DNA of 64,000 nt from an uncultured Litoreibacter sp. (GCA_947504205.1 CANNGL010000004.1:372001-436000); one strand, 5' to 3'. Shown: positions 1-9,178, counted from the first letter of the stretch. The notes: generated by a model not told the origin, from the sequence alone. Made by a program: numbers and translations.

Positions 1-326
1 GCCCGAACCACACCGGGCACGGCGGCGACTGCCTCGGTCAGCGGTTCAAAATCCGACATTGTCCGGGCAAACGCTCCCGCCTCCGTCACTTGCCCGGCAG
101 AATAGACCGTGACATGGGCGTTCGCGCCAAGGATCGTGTCGACAAACTCGTATCTGAACCCCGAGCGGACCGCCAAGGTGATGATCAGCGCCGCAACCGC
201 AAGCGTGATCCCGATCAGGGAAATCCATGTCATGACGCTGACACCGCCCTCGGAGCGACGCGCGCGGAGATATCGCCAGGCGATCATCCATTCAAAAGCG
301 GAAAACGGGGCTGTATTCTGAGCCAC
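1..326 (-). CDS. LolC/LolE-type lipoprotein-releasing ABC permease, N-terminal part (cut by window edge)
   Basis: The reverse strand reads from a GTG at 326 with GGAGGG about 8 nt upstream and stays open to the window edge, giving the first 108 residues. It starts VAQNTAPFSAFEWMIAWRYL and continues with an R-rich cytoplasmic patch, one strong membrane helix (roughly residues 32-56) and the start of a periplasmic domain (EFVDTILGANAHVTVY). This is the usual N-terminus of LolC/LolE, the inner-membrane permease that with LolD releases lipoproteins to LolA. LolC and LolE cannot be told apart here. The C-terminal membrane segments and any lolD lie outside the window. Confidence 0.9.
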   Translation of the reverse strand, partial: MAQNTAPFSAFEWMIAWRYLRARRSEGGVSVMTWISLIGITLAVAALIITLAVRSGFRYEFVDTILGANAHVTVYSAGQVTEAGAFARTMSDFEPLTEAVAAVPGVVR

Positions 327-438
327 TTTGCGGGCCCTCCTGCTCATTCAGACCAAGAGATGCGCTCAACCGCTGCTCAGGTCAAGTGCAGGCGCGCGCC
401 ACGCCTCAAGACGCCGTGATCTCGCTGAAGGCCACCGG

Positions 439-1173
439 TCACGCGACCGCGTTGCGTACCTCCGGCAGAGCCACTCTGACGGCCTCAAGCCACAAACGAT
501 CCACGTGATCCAGCTCTGACAGGTCAAACCGATCCGCCTGTTCCCAATAGCGGCCGGTTTCGACGAAATAGCCCAGAGCGCGTTCCGCCTCCTGTGCCTC
601 GGCAAAGGCCGGATGATCCGCCCAAGATTGCGTGTCTTGCATTTGCGCCAGCCTGCTTTGAACCGGGAAGACAAGACGGCTTTCCCCCTCCGGCGCACGT
701 AGACACGTGCAGCCCTGCTTGGCTGCGAAATACATCAGTCGGGCTGATTTTGCCTCCAAGGACCGCAGCGTCGGGTCGACCCGCAGCGGGTCAGGTGTGC
801 CAGATCCATAAAAATGCGTGTTACCAGAGCTTGGATAGACCATATCGCAGCCCCAGAAGATCATGCGCTCCGGCTTCAGAGCCGCCAAAGCCCAATAACC
901 AGCCGTGAATGCCATTGTGCCCCCGGCAAAGACGAACCCGCCGAAGGCATTCGTCGCGGGCACGAACTCGGCCGAGCCGACGACGGCCTGTGGTCCATCC
1001 AACGTTTCGGGCTTTCGGTCTTCGGGGAAGTCGTCGGGGCAGATCAAATAATCCCAATCAGGGCGCACCTGCCATGCGTTGTTGATCGCCACCAACGCAT
1101 CAAAATCCGATTTCGGTAGCGCACGGCTCTGTACAGCACTGGGACCACTTCCCAAAATGATAACCGTTGTCAT
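439..1173 (-). CDS. Hypothetical protein, possible GT42/DUF115-like nucleotide-sugar fold
   Basis: This encodes 244 residues with no signal peptide or membrane helix. The N-terminus is a beta strand followed by GSGPS (residues 8-12) and later an AINNAW stretch. That resembles the opening of GT42 sialyltransferases (V-I-I-A-G-N-G-P-S) and DUF115 proteins. The middle has a WGCDMVY segment followed by NTHFYG, as in DUF115-type proteins. Function is inferred from these short motifs only; no substrate can be named. It reads toward the lolC/E start, with a 112 bp gap, so it may be cotranscribed with it. Confidence 0.6.
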   Translation of the reverse strand: MTTVIILGSGPSAVQSRALPKSDFDALVAINNAWQVRPDWDYLICPDDFPEDRKPETLDGPQAVVGSAEFVPATNAFGGFVFAGGTMAFTAGYWALAALKPERMIFWGCDMVYPSSGNTHFYGSGTPDPLRVDPTLRSLEAKSARLMYFAAKQGCTCLRAPEGESRLVFPVQSRLAQMQDTQSWADHPAFAEAQEAERALGYFVETGRYWEQADRFDLSELDHVDRLWLEAVRVALPEVRNAVA

Positions 1174-1367
1174 GGCTGCTCTGAACCCATCGCTTCGCTA
1201 CGCTTGCACACCAAATTAGTGGGATAATGGCTGGCGTCCACCGAGCCACGTTGGAACACTCGGATTTCCGCCGCATCGGCTATACGTCCCAGCGCCTTTG
1301 GCGCTTAATTGCACTTTGCCGCTTCAAGCCTCATGGTGCGCGCAAGCACGGTTGAAAGGTCGCAGAC

Positions 1368-2429
1368 ATGAAAAACTATCGCATCGCCACGATCCCCGGG
1401 GATGGCATCGGCCCAGAAGTTATTCCTGCGGGGCAAGCGGCCGTCGACAAGGTCGCGCAGCGCCACGGCTTCAAGGTCGAGTGGGATGTGTTTGACTGGT
1501 CATGCCAGCGCTATGCCGAAACCGGTCTGATGATGCCGCAGGATGCCATCGAGCAGATCAAGGGCCATGATGCGATTTATCTGGGCGCCGTCGGGTGGCC
1601 GGGTGTGCCCGATCACGTGTCGCTCTGGGGTCTGCTGATCCCGCTGCGCCGCGAATTGGACCAGTTCGCCAATATCCGCCCGGTGCGATTGCTCAAAGGG
1701 ATCACCTCACCCCTGGCCGGGCGCGGCCCCGCAGATATCGATTTCATCGTCGTGCGCGAGAATGTCGAAGGCGAATATTCAGAGATCGGCGGACGCATCT
1801 TTTCCGGCACGGACCGGGAAATGGCCACGCAGGAGGCCGTTTTCACCCGTCATGGCACCGATCGGATCATGGATTACGCCTTTGAGCTTGCCAAAACCCG
1901 GAAACGCAAACACGTCACCTCCGCCACGAAATCCAACGGCATTGTCCACACGATGCCCTTCTGGGACGAAAGGTTCGAGGCCGCAAAGACCCGCCATCCC
2001 GGCATCGACACGGCGCAGTTTCATATCGACATCCTGACAGCGCATTTTGTGCTGCATCCGGACTGGTTCGATGTGGTCGTAGGCTCCAACCTGTTCGGGG
2101 ACATCCTGTCAGATCTGGGCCCGGCAGTGGCTGGCTCCATCGGCATTGCGCCCTCGGCCAACATCAACCCCACCGGTGATTTGCCGTCCATGTTCGAGCC
2201 TGTGCACGGCTCTGCCCCTGACATTGCGGGCCAAGGCATCGCCAACCCGATCGCGGCTATCTGGTCCGCGGCCATGATGCTCGAGTACCTTGGAGAGGCC
2301 GATGCCGCCGCCGAGATCGAGACCGCGATGGAAGCCGCTCTGAGCACAGACGCAACCCGCACCAAAGATCTGGGCGGCACCGCAGACACCAAAACCTGCG
2401 CCGAAGCCGTGCTCAGCGCACTCGGATAG
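1368..2429 (+). CDS. Tartrate / D-malate dehydrogenase (decarboxylating)
   Basis: This is a 353-residue NAD-dependent beta-decarboxylating dehydrogenase of the isopropylmalate/isocitrate family. It oxidises D-malate or tartrate-type 2-hydroxyacids. The N-terminal IPGDGIGPEV is the family signature. The substrate region carries SLWGLLIPLRREL, typical of the D-malate/tartrate branch rather than LeuB. NLFGDILSDLGPAVAGSIG (around residues 223-241) holds the metal-binding aspartates, and FEPVHGSAPDIAGQGIANP binds NAD. Length matches the family. The ATG at 1368 starts MKNYRIATIPGDG. It stands alone between reverse-strand genes. Confidence 0.9.
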   Translation: MKNYRIATIPGDGIGPEVIPAGQAAVDKVAQRHGFKVEWDVFDWSCQRYAETGLMMPQDAIEQIKGHDAIYLGAVGWPGVPDHVSLWGLLIPLRRELDQFANIRPVRLLKGITSPLAGRGPADIDFIVVRENVEGEYSEIGGRIFSGTDREMATQEAVFTRHGTDRIMDYAFELAKTRKRKHVTSATKSNGIVHTMPFWDERFEAAKTRHPGIDTAQFHIDILTAHFVLHPDWFDVVVGSNLFGDILSDLGPAVAGSIGIAPSANINPTGDLPSMFEPVHGSAPDIAGQGIANPIAAIWSAAMMLEYLGEADAAAEIETAMEAALSTDATRTKDLGGTADTKTCAEAVLSALG

Positions 2430-2491
2430 CACTTGCGGTGGGATGAACCCGAGAAACCGGTGAATTTTTGAAAACCGAAGGTATCCGAGCC

Positions 2492-3247
2492 TCAATCTGA
2501 CACCAGATAGCCAAGCGCCCCGTCCGGATCGGCGAACAGCGCGGCCCCAACACCCTTCCTTCCGCCTTTGGCCGGATCAAGCACCTCACCGCCGAACTCC
2601 TCCAGCCGCTGCATCACCTTAGCAAGCTGCGCTACCCGGATCGCTGGGACCCATGCCGGGCGCGAACCGGGTAAGGACGCGACTGACATGTGACGTCCCA
2701 CAACGCCCCCTGCCCGTGTGATTGGCCGGGCTCTATCGGGCACCTGTTCCTGCGGTTGGGTACTCCAACCAAACAGCTCGCGGTAAAAACCTTCGGGAAA
2801 TGCGTCGCCCTGCGACAGATAGATTTCAGCGCCAAATTGCTTCGTCGGCGGCGGGAAACTGTGCCGCGACAGGCAAATTCCCAGCAGCGCGCCATTTGGA
2901 TCACGAAGCAGACAATTGCGCCCGACACCGGGAACCTCAAAGGGCTCCTTTTCGACCTTGCCCCGCAGCTTCGACGCAACATGGGCGCTGGCATCAACAT
3001 CCTCAACCTCCACATAGGGCACCCAACCCCTGGGTTGCACAGCCTCACGCGCAACGAACCCAGCGCCTGCTTCATCGCCGGCTAGGGCCAGAACAAAGTC
3101 CCTCGCCCCGCCGCCCCATGCAAAATCGGTCGCGTGTTCAACCATATAGCTCCAGCCTGCCACCTTTTCGTAGAAGGCCTGCGCGGCCTCTGCTTCATCC
3201 GTGAAGAGGTCATGCCAGACAATCCGCCCCACTCTGTCTAAGGTCAT
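2492..3247 (-). CDS. VOC-superfamily protein with two glyoxalase-like domains
   Basis: This encodes 251 residues made of two vicinal-oxygen-chelate modules. The first (about residues 5-125) opens IVWHDLFTDEAEAAQAFYEKV and ends LLRDPNGALLGICLS. The second (about 138-250) has EIYLSQGDAFPEGFYRELFGW and ends FADPDGALGYLVSD. The paired DP-G-A-L endings are typical of VOC domains. VOC proteins range from glyoxalases to antibiotic-binding proteins, and which role applies here is unknown. It is divergent from the arsR operon, with about 220 bp between the starts. Confidence 0.85.
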   Translation of the reverse strand: MTLDRVGRIVWHDLFTDEAEAAQAFYEKVAGWSYMVEHATDFAWGGGARDFVLALAGDEAGAGFVAREAVQPRGWVPYVEVEDVDASAHVASKLRGKVEKEPFEVPGVGRNCLLRDPNGALLGICLSRHSFPPPTKQFGAEIYLSQGDAFPEGFYRELFGWSTQPQEQVPDRARPITRAGGVVGRHMSVASLPGSRPAWVPAIRVAQLAKVMQRLEEFGGEVLDPAKGGRKGVGAALFADPDGALGYLVSD

Positions 3248-3403
3248 CGCCTATCCTCCGAAGAATGCCCGTGGTCTAGCAACCAATGGCTCGGGACGCC
3301 TTGATCCCGATCAAAGGCCTGCCTTGTAAGAAGCTGTCGATCCAGGGTCGACTGGCCTTGCTCAATTCCAGAACAAAAGCCTTCCTGCGCCTCAAGATAG
3401 GCG

Positions 3404-3431
3404 TTGACACATCAGGATAGTTATTTATTTT
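3404..3431 (+). promoter_or_regulatory. Putative sigma70 promoter of the arsR operon
   Basis: A perfect TTGACA -35 box (3404-3409) is followed after 16 bp by TATTTT (3426-3431, four of six matches to TATAAT). It lies 35 bp upstream of the arsR ATG in a clearly AT-rich stretch. This is read directly from sequence; activity is inferred. Confidence 0.6.
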
Positions 3432-3463
3432 AGATAAAACTAAACAATAAAGAGATATCTAAA
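3429..3463 (+). promoter_or_regulatory. Putative ArsR operator (inverted repeat)
   Basis: TTTAGATA (3429-3436) and TATCTAAA (3456-3463) form a perfect 8-bp inverted repeat with a 19-bp spacer. It overlaps the proposed -10 box and reaches to within 2 bp of the arsR ATG. Bound repressor would block both transcription and start-site access. ArsR-family regulators commonly repress themselves at such AT-rich dyads. The assignment to this ArsR is inference from position. Confidence 0.55.
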
Positions 3464-3465
3464 CT

Positions 3466-3792
3466 ATGACTGGCGCTGATTCAGTATTTTCGGCTTTGGC
3501 TCACCCCGTACGGCGGGAGATACTCGACAGGCTTCTTGAAGGACCACAGGCAGTCAATCGGTTGAGTGCGGATCATGGTATCACGCCCGGGGCAATCTCC
3601 CAGCATCTCAAACTGCTCGAACAGGCTGGTATGATCCAGCGCACTCTCGATGGCCGACGGCATCTCATTGAACTGAACGAAAGTGGTTTCCGGCCCGCGC
3701 TGAGCTGGGCAGAAAAATATTCCAGTTTCTGGGGTGGAAGCCTCGAGTCACTCGGGAAATTCCTGGCTCAAGAGGAAACCGATGGGCAATGA
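3466..3792 (+). CDS. ArsR-family winged-helix repressor
   Basis: This 108-residue regulator begins FSALAHPVRREILDRLLEGP, the classic ArsR opening. Its recognition region LSADHGITPGAISQHLKLLE (about residues 34-53) is followed by a wing (TLDGRRHLIELN). No metal-binding CxC motif is present, so it is of the non-metal type that is usually paired with AHSA1/SRPBCC genes. It overlaps the following AHSA1 gene by 11 bp, and the promoter and dyad just upstream suggest autoregulation. There is no strong Shine-Dalgarno; only AGAGA at 3451-3455. Confidence 0.92.
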   Translation: MTGADSVFSALAHPVRREILDRLLEGPQAVNRLSADHGITPGAISQHLKLLEQAGMIQRTLDGRRHLIELNESGFRPALSWAEKYSSFWGGSLESLGKFLAQEETDGQ

Positions 3793-4252
3793 ATGCGAGG
3801 TCAGGTTTTCCACATGGTTCGCGGCAGATGCCCAACGGGCCTTCGACGCTTGGATTGACCCCACCAAAATCGAGCAATGGTTCGGGCCGGTCGGTTATCG
3901 GGCCGAAGTGCTGGAAATGGATGTCCGGGTCAGCGGCCAATGGCGCTTCAAAATGATTTCGGACTCCGGCGAGATTTCACATCACACAGGTCACTACGTG
4001 TCGGTTGATCCCGCTGAGTTTCTCTCGTTCACGTGGGAAACTGAAGAAAACACGGAACTGACGGGGGGCCGTGAAACCTTGGTGAGCATCCGGTTTTCGC
4101 CCGAGGGTGGAGGCGTCCGTGTGACACTGCTTCATGAAAAGCTTCCAAATCGCGATGCCGTCAAAGCGCTGGAATTTGGCTGGTCCAGCGGCCTCAGCAA
4201 ACTGAAGCAGGTTCTTCAGGCCGGAAACGTCAGATCCAAGGAGGGCTTGTGA
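3782..4252 (+). CDS. SRPBCC / AHSA1-domain protein
   Basis: This encodes 156 residues of the Aha1-like START/SRPBCC fold, which forms a hydrophobic ligand-binding cavity. The opening EVRFSTWFAADAQRAFDAWI with KIEQWFGP, and the later GEISHHTGHYVSVDPAEFLSFTW segment, are characteristic. I chose the ATG at 3782, which overlaps the end of arsR by 11 bp, because family members start just before this first strand; an upstream in-frame start at 3734 would lie deep inside arsR. ArsR-AHSA1 pairs are a common operon; the ligand is unknown. Confidence 0.88.
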   Translation: MGNECEVRFSTWFAADAQRAFDAWIDPTKIEQWFGPVGYRAEVLEMDVRVSGQWRFKMISDSGEISHHTGHYVSVDPAEFLSFTWETEENTELTGGRETLVSIRFSPEGGGVRVTLLHEKLPNRDAVKALEFGWSSGLSKLKQVLQAGNVRSKEGL

Positions 4253-4650
4253 TGACAACTATTCAGGGACGCTGCGCTTGCGGCGCGGTGAAATACCGAA
4301 CCGAGGCAGAGCCAGAATTCTCTTTCAATTGCCATTGCAGAAAATGTCAGCGCGCAACCGGCGTTGGCCACTCTTCGGCATTCGCAATCCCGTCAGACCA
4401 GTTTCACGTCTCTGGCTCGATCAAGGAGTTTAAATCGTCAAGCGACAACGGCGCAGCGACATATTCCGGGTTTTGTCCTGAATGCGGGTCTCCCATGACA
4501 AGTCGAACTGAAAGGTTTCCTGAGCGGATTTATATCTATGCCGCCACGATGGACGATCCGTCTGACTTCCTGCCGGAATTCGTGGTGTTCGAGGAAATGG
4601 CACAGCCTTGGGACCCACCCTCGACGCAATTGACACAAGCGCCACGATGA
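4252..4650 (+). CDS. GFA / CENP-V-type zinc protein
   Basis: This 132-residue protein belongs to the glutathione-dependent formaldehyde-activating (Gfa) family. The zinc cysteines are visible: C8 and C10 in GRCACGAVKY, C27/C29/C32 in NCHCRKCQRATG, and a CPEC pair near residues 73-76. Only some Gfa proteins act on S-hydroxymethylglutathione, so the reaction here is not established. The ATG at 4252 shares one base with the AHSA1 stop codon (TGATG), so translation is probably coupled. A GTG three bases upstream is the alternative start. Confidence 0.88.
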   Translation: MTTIQGRCACGAVKYRTEAEPEFSFNCHCRKCQRATGVGHSSAFAIPSDQFHVSGSIKEFKSSSDNGAATYSGFCPECGSPMTSRTERFPERIYIYAATMDDPSDFLPEFVVFEEMAQPWDPPSTQLTQAPR

Positions 4651-4843
4651 TCTGGCCTGCCGCAATCAGACGATTGCGCTCTAGGTGCCACCGGGTGGTT
4701 TGACCCAGAGCGCCCGACTTTGCCACCAAGAATTTGCCGCTCAAAACAGGCGTAAGGGGCATGGTATTGGGGGGCAATCAGTGCTGTAGTGAACGGAACA
4801 GCTGCCCTTGATCCGACAAGACCGAAGGACATTCAGAACGCCC

Positions 4844-5419
4844 ATGTCATTGAAGCTCGAACACCGCACGCATCGCGAAAGCCTTTGGCGATTTCTGATC
4901 TTGATTGGCCTTCTGATTGCCTATTTTGCATATATGAGCTGGAAGTTTGACGCGGCGACCGGCGCCTGGCTTTCTGTGCTCTCATGGAGCTTTTTCGTTC
5001 TTTGCACACCCGTTGCTGACGGCGGGTTTATTGTGGCCTTCCCGGTCAGATTGTTATTCGGCACGCGGATGATCTGGACGCAGGTCGTTGTCTGGGCGGT
5101 TGCCATTGCAATCAATCTGACCGCCTTGACGATCGCACCAACCGCCTATGACGATAGCGCTTTGACACGGCTCTTACAGGCAATCCTGACACAGCCTTGG
5201 CCTTACTGGTCGATATTATTGCTCTCTGCCTTGGGCACTGGACTGTCGATCTGGTTCGGGGACGAGATGATGGACGTCACTGGCCACCACGAGCGCAAGA
5301 CTGCACATAAACACGGGTTTAAATTCAAAGTGATCGCGGCGGCCTCGTTGGGCGTGTTGACCATTCTCGCCTATTATCACCTTCTGAGCGAGCTTGGCGT
5401 CGCCATTCCGGAGGGCTGA
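4844..5419 (+). CDS. Hypothetical integral membrane protein
   Basis: This encodes 191 residues with about four hydrophobic segments: FLILIGLLIAYFAYMSW, LSWSFFVLCTPVADGGFIVAF, VVWAVAIAINLTALTI, and further ones near ILLLSALGTGLSIWFG and the C-terminus. The hydrophilic patch DVTGHHERKTAHKHGFK lies between the last two helices. I do not recognise the family. The ATG at 4844 has GAAGGAC upstream; a TTG at 4808 would add 12 residues. It converges on proS with a 39 bp gap. Confidence 0.75.
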   Translation: MSLKLEHRTHRESLWRFLILIGLLIAYFAYMSWKFDAATGAWLSVLSWSFFVLCTPVADGGFIVAFPVRLLFGTRMIWTQVVVWAVAIAINLTALTIAPTAYDDSALTRLLQAILTQPWPYWSILLLSALGTGLSIWFGDEMMDVTGHHERKTAHKHGFKFKVIAAASLGVLTILAYYHLLSELGVAIPEG

Positions 5420-5458
5420 ACGTCTGTCGTCGAAAGCGGCCTCCAAGCCGCCTTCGCG

Positions 5459-6796
5459 CTATTTTCCCGTGTAGATCGCAACGACCTTTTTCACCGCGGC
5501 GTCCGGGGTCATCTCTTCGCTTTCACCGGTCCGGCGAGAGGTCAGTTCGACCACACCATTTTTCAACCCGCGCGGGCCGACCGTGATGCGCCATGGCAGA
5601 CCGATCAGATCCATTGTGGCGAACTTGCCGCCAGCGCGTTCGTCGCGATCGTCATATAGGGGCTCAAGCCCGGCATTGGTCAGCTCGGAATAGAGGCTTT
5701 CGCAGGCGGCATCCGCCGCCGCATCGCCTTGCTTGAGATTGACGATACCACAATGGAACGGCGTCACACCCTCGGACCAGATGATACCCTTGTCGTCATG
5801 GGAGGCTTCGATGATTGCGCCCACAAGACGCGAGACGCCGATGCCATGGCTGCCCATATGCACGGCGGTGGGCTTTCCATCAGGCCCCTGTACTTTTGCG
5901 CCCAGGGCTTCCGAGTATTTGGTGCCAAAGTAGAAGATTTGTCCCACTTCGATCCCCCGCGCGACACGACGGCGATCTTCGGGAACCTCATTGAAAAGCG
6001 CCTCGTCATGGGTTTCGTCGGTGCGGGCATAGCGGGTCGTGAATTCCTCCAGCACGCCTTGGCACTGCGCGACGTCATCATAATCAATCTGACGATCACC
6101 AAAGGTCAGATCGGTAACGGCGCTGTCGTAAAACACCTCGGATTCCCCCGTATCCGCCAGCACCAGAAACTCATGTGTGTAATCGCCGCCAATCGGACCA
6201 CCATCGGCGCGCATCGGAATGGCTTGCAGCCCCATGCGTTCATAGGTGCGCAGGTAGCTCACCAGATGCCGGTTATAGGCGTGGAGCGCGGCGTCCTTGT
6301 CGAGGTCGAAATTGTAGCCGTCTTTCATCAAAAACTCGCGACCACGCATAACCCCAAACCGTGGACGGCGCTCGTCGCGGAACTTCCATTGGATGTGGTA
6401 AAGCGTGAGTGGCAGGTCCTTGTAAGACGAGACATGGCTGCGGAAAATATCTGTGATCAGTTCTTCATTGGTCGGGCCGTAGAGCATGTCGCGACCATGC
6501 CTGTCGGTGATCCGCAGCATCTCTTCGCCGTAATCCTCGTAGCGCCCGCTCTCGCGCCAGAGATCCGCCGATTGCAAAGTGGGCATCAGCATCGGGATAT
6601 GTCCCGCGCGGACCTGCTCTTCATGCACAATGTTCTCAAGCTTGCGCAGCACTTTGAACCCAAGCGGCAACCAGGAATATATGCCGGCCTGCGCCTGTTT
6701 CATCATCCCGGCGCGCAGCATGTAGCGATGGCTGACAATCGCCGCATCCGCTGGGGTTTCCTTCAGGACGGGCAGAAAATAACGGCTCAGGCGCAT
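5459..6796 (-). CDS. proS: Prolyl-tRNA synthetase (short alphaproteobacterial type)
   Basis: This class II aminoacyl-tRNA synthetase of 445 residues charges tRNA-Pro. Class II motif 2 is seen in [20 protein letters not shown] (about residues 138-157) and the C-terminal anticodon-binding domain in the last ~100 residues. Length is about 445 because the YbaK-like editing insertion of the ~570-residue E. coli-type enzyme is absent, as is normal for Alphaproteobacteria. The start [20 protein letters not shown] matches the family. A cognate tRNA-Pro(GGG) gene lies at 29.3 kb. Confidence 0.96.
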   Translation of the reverse strand: MRLSRYFLPVLKETPADAAIVSHRYMLRAGMMKQAQAGIYSWLPLGFKVLRKLENIVHEEQVRAGHIPMLMPTLQSADLWRESGRYEDYGEEMLRITDRHGRDMLYGPTNEELITDIFRSHVSSYKDLPLTLYHIQWKFRDERRPRFGVMRGREFLMKDGYNFDLDKDAALHAYNRHLVSYLRTYERMGLQAIPMRADGGPIGGDYTHEFLVLADTGESEVFYDSAVTDLTFGDRQIDYDDVAQCQGVLEEFTTRYARTDETHDEALFNEVPEDRRRVARGIEVGQIFYFGTKYSEALGAKVQGPDGKPTAVHMGSHGIGVSRLVGAIIEASHDDKGIIWSEGVTPFHCGIVNLKQGDAAADAACESLYSELTNAGLEPLYDDRDERAGGKFATMDLIGLPWRITVGPRGLKNGVVELTSRRTGESEEMTPDAAVKKVVAIYTGK

Positions 6797-6890
6797 CGGC
6801 CAACTCCTCGATCAGAACGGACCTTCCGATTACGCCAAGCCCGGCCACCCTGCAAGCGGAAGCGAAGCCGGTTTGAGCGCTTTTGAGGCT

Positions 6891-8246
6891 TCAGGCCGTT
6901 GTCAGACGCATCGCCTGATAGCTGCGCCAGAAGCGATACCACAGCAGCGCCGAGGCCAGGATCAGCCCGACCACCAGCCCGAACCAGACACCGACCGCGC
7001 CATATCCCCAATGAATACCGATCAGATAGCTCGCCGGGATACCGCATATCCAATAAGAAAACGCCGCCAGATACATAGGCGCCCGCGTGTCCTGAATACC
7101 GCGCAACAGACCCAGCGCCATAACCTGCCCCGCGTCGACCAACTGGAACAAGGCGGCAACGGCCAAAAGCGATGCCCCGATCTGCAAAATAGCAGCGCGC
7201 TCGGTTTCCTCAGGCCCGATGAAGGCAGAGATGATGGGCTCCGGTACGCCGACAAACACCACCACGGTCAACGCCACAAACGCCATCGACAAGGCCAACG
7301 CCGCCATGCCACCCAGCCCCAAACCTGCGATATCGCCGCGACCAAGCGCCCTTCCTGCGCGCACCGTCGACGCCTGACTGAGGCCCAGATGAACCACAAA
7401 CGTCGCCGACGCGACCTGAAGCGCGATACCGTGGGCGGCCAAGGGGATCGTGCCGATCAGCCCGACCAGAAGCGCCGACGCTGAGAACATGCCAGACTCT
7501 GCCAGATTGGTCAGACCGATAGGCCAGCCCAACCGGAACACATCTGCAAAAACTGGCCAGTCAGGCCGCCAGATGCGCTGAAACAAGGACTGTTCGCGTA
7601 AACCCTTCGCCTGTCTGCCATACAGCATCAACGCGCCAAGCGTCAGGATATGCGTGCCAACGGAGGCCAGCGCCGCCCCGCGCAACCCCATTTCGGGAAA
7701 TCCCCAATTTCCGAAGATCAAAAACCAATTGAGCGCGGCATTGACCAGCACCGCCGCCGCCGTCACCCAGAACACCACCTGTGTGCGCTCCAACGCAGCC
7801 AGCCAGCTTTTCAGAACCATCACGGCCAGCGCGGGAAACAGCCCAAACCCCGCAATACGCAAATAGTCTTGTGCGCCCTGCGACATTACCTCTGTCTGCC
7901 CCAACAGCCCGAAGACCGGAGCCGACCAGATCATCACCGGCAAAAAGACCGCCGCAAATAGGATCGACAGCCACAGCCCCATGCGGGTCACGCGACGACT
8001 GCGCTGTTCGTCGTCCTTGCCCGATGCCTCGGCCACCATGGGCATGACCGCAAAAGCAAAGCCCGAGCCCACGATGAAAACCACGAACCAGAACGAGGTT
8101 GCCAGCACCGAAGCCGCCAAGGCCTCGACAGAATAGCGACCTAGCATCAGCGTATCGACAAGACCGATGGCCACCTGCGCCAGATGGCTGCCCACCAAAG
8201 GCAAACCCAGCACGAGCACCGCGCGTAAATGTCCGTTGAACGTCAT
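6891..8246 (-). CDS. MATE-family multidrug/Na+ efflux transporter
   Basis: This encodes 451 residues with about twelve membrane helices, repeated as two MatE halves. The opening LVLGLPLVGSHLAQVAIGLVDTLMLG is the usual first helix of NorM-type transporters, which export cationic compounds against Na+ or H+. I chose the ATG at 8246, which overlaps the stop of the upstream EamA gene by 4 bp (ATGA), indicating translational coupling. A longer open frame upstream lies entirely within the EamA gene and is not plausible. Confidence 0.93.
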   Translation of the reverse strand: MTFNGHLRAVLVLGLPLVGSHLAQVAIGLVDTLMLGRYSVEALAASVLATSFWFVVFIVGSGFAFAVMPMVAEASGKDDEQRSRRVTRMGLWLSILFAAVFLPVMIWSAPVFGLLGQTEVMSQGAQDYLRIAGFGLFPALAVMVLKSWLAALERTQVVFWVTAAAVLVNAALNWFLIFGNWGFPEMGLRGAALASVGTHILTLGALMLYGRQAKGLREQSLFQRIWRPDWPVFADVFRLGWPIGLTNLAESGMFSASALLVGLIGTIPLAAHGIALQVASATFVVHLGLSQASTVRAGRALGRGDIAGLGLGGMAALALSMAFVALTVVVFVGVPEPIISAFIGPEETERAAILQIGASLLAVAALFQLVDAGQVMALGLLRGIQDTRAPMYLAAFSYWICGIPASYLIGIHWGYGAVGVWFGLVVGLILASALLWYRFWRSYQAMRLTTA

Positions 8247-9178
8247 CTGCGCAGCCCCGCCGCACGGTTTTCCCGCCAGACCGTGTAGAGCCCAGCGCCC
8301 GCGATCAAACCGATCCCGAGCCAAGCAATCAGGTCTGGCCATTCGCCAAAGACCAGAACACCCCAGAGGATCGACAATGGAAGTGCGAGATATTCGAACG
8401 GAGCCACCATTGCCGCTTCGCCCAGCCTGTAGGCTTGCGAAATAAAGTACCCTCCGATGCTGGCAAACGCACCCAGCAGCAAAAACAAAAGGAAATCGGT
8501 CTGCGCAGGCCAAGTCCACGCCCGAAACAGAAACTCCAGTGACGGGTTGCCGGTGCCTGCGAACTTGCCGTCACCGATGGTCAGCCCAAGGGTGATGCAA
8601 AGCAACAGAAACACCAACTGTATGTAGAACACCATCGACACCGCGTTCTCGGTTCCCCGCAACGCACGCGTCATGATGTGAAGCCCCGCATAGCCAAAGG
8701 CTGCCGCGATCGGAAACAGCGAGGCCGCCTGAAACGCGTCGGTGCCGGGCCGCAGAACAACAAGCACTCCCAACATGCCAACAAAGATTGCAGCCCAGCG
8801 GCGCGGACCGACATATTCGCCAAGAAACACCACCGAAAAGATCGAGATCAGGAATGGCGAAACGAAGAACAGTGCAACCGCTTCGGCCAATGGCATGGCG
8901 GCCAGTCCGAGAAAAAACATCATGTTCGCGAAAATCACGAATGACGCGCGCAAAACATGCATTGCCGGCCTGCGGGTCTTCAGCAGATGAAACCCTCCGG
9001 CCAAGGGGGCCATGATCAAAACAGACAGGATCAGACCGATCAAAGAACGGAACAGAACGATCTCATGCAGTGCATAGTCGCCCGACAAAAACTTCATCGC
9101 GACGTCGTTCATGGAGAACAGCGTTGCGGCAAGCGCCGCCGAAAGCGGCGCAATCAGTGTGGGCGAAATTCGGGCCAT
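8243..9178 (-). CDS. EamA/DMT-family permease
   Basis: This encodes 311 residues with ten predicted membrane helices in two EamA repeats. The family signatures are FFVSPFLISIFSVVFLGEYV around residue 115 in the first repeat and FEYLALPLSILWGVLVFGEW near residue 265 in the second. DMT permeases of this type export amino acids or other metabolites; the substrate is not predictable. It is transcribed with the downstream MATE gene through a 4 bp overlap, making a two-exporter unit. Confidence 0.92.
   Translation of the reverse strand: MARISPTLIAPLSAALAATLFSMNDVAMKFLSGDYALHEIVLFRSLIGLILSVLIMAPLAGGFHLLKTRRPAMHVLRASFVIFANMMFFLGLAAMPLAEAVALFFVSPFLISIFSVVFLGEYVGPRRWAAIFVGMLGVLVVLRPGTDAFQAASLFPIAAAFGYAGLHIMTRALRGTENAVSMVFYIQLVFLLLCITLGLTIGDGKFAGTGNPSLEFLFRAWTWPAQTDFLLFLLLGAFASIGGYFISQAYRLGEAAMVAPFEYLALPLSILWGVLVFGEWPDLIAWLGIGLIAGAGLYTVWRENRAAGLRR

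Noticed and set aside
46-291. 81-residue reading frame on the minus strand
   Set aside because: It lies in another frame within the partial LolC/E gene and lacks any family similarity, whereas the frame starting at 326 gives a clear permease N-terminus.
5729-6886. 385-residue frame antisense to proS
   Set aside because: It is a by-product of high-GC codon bias opposite a certain gene, and its composition is His/Arg-rich nonsense.
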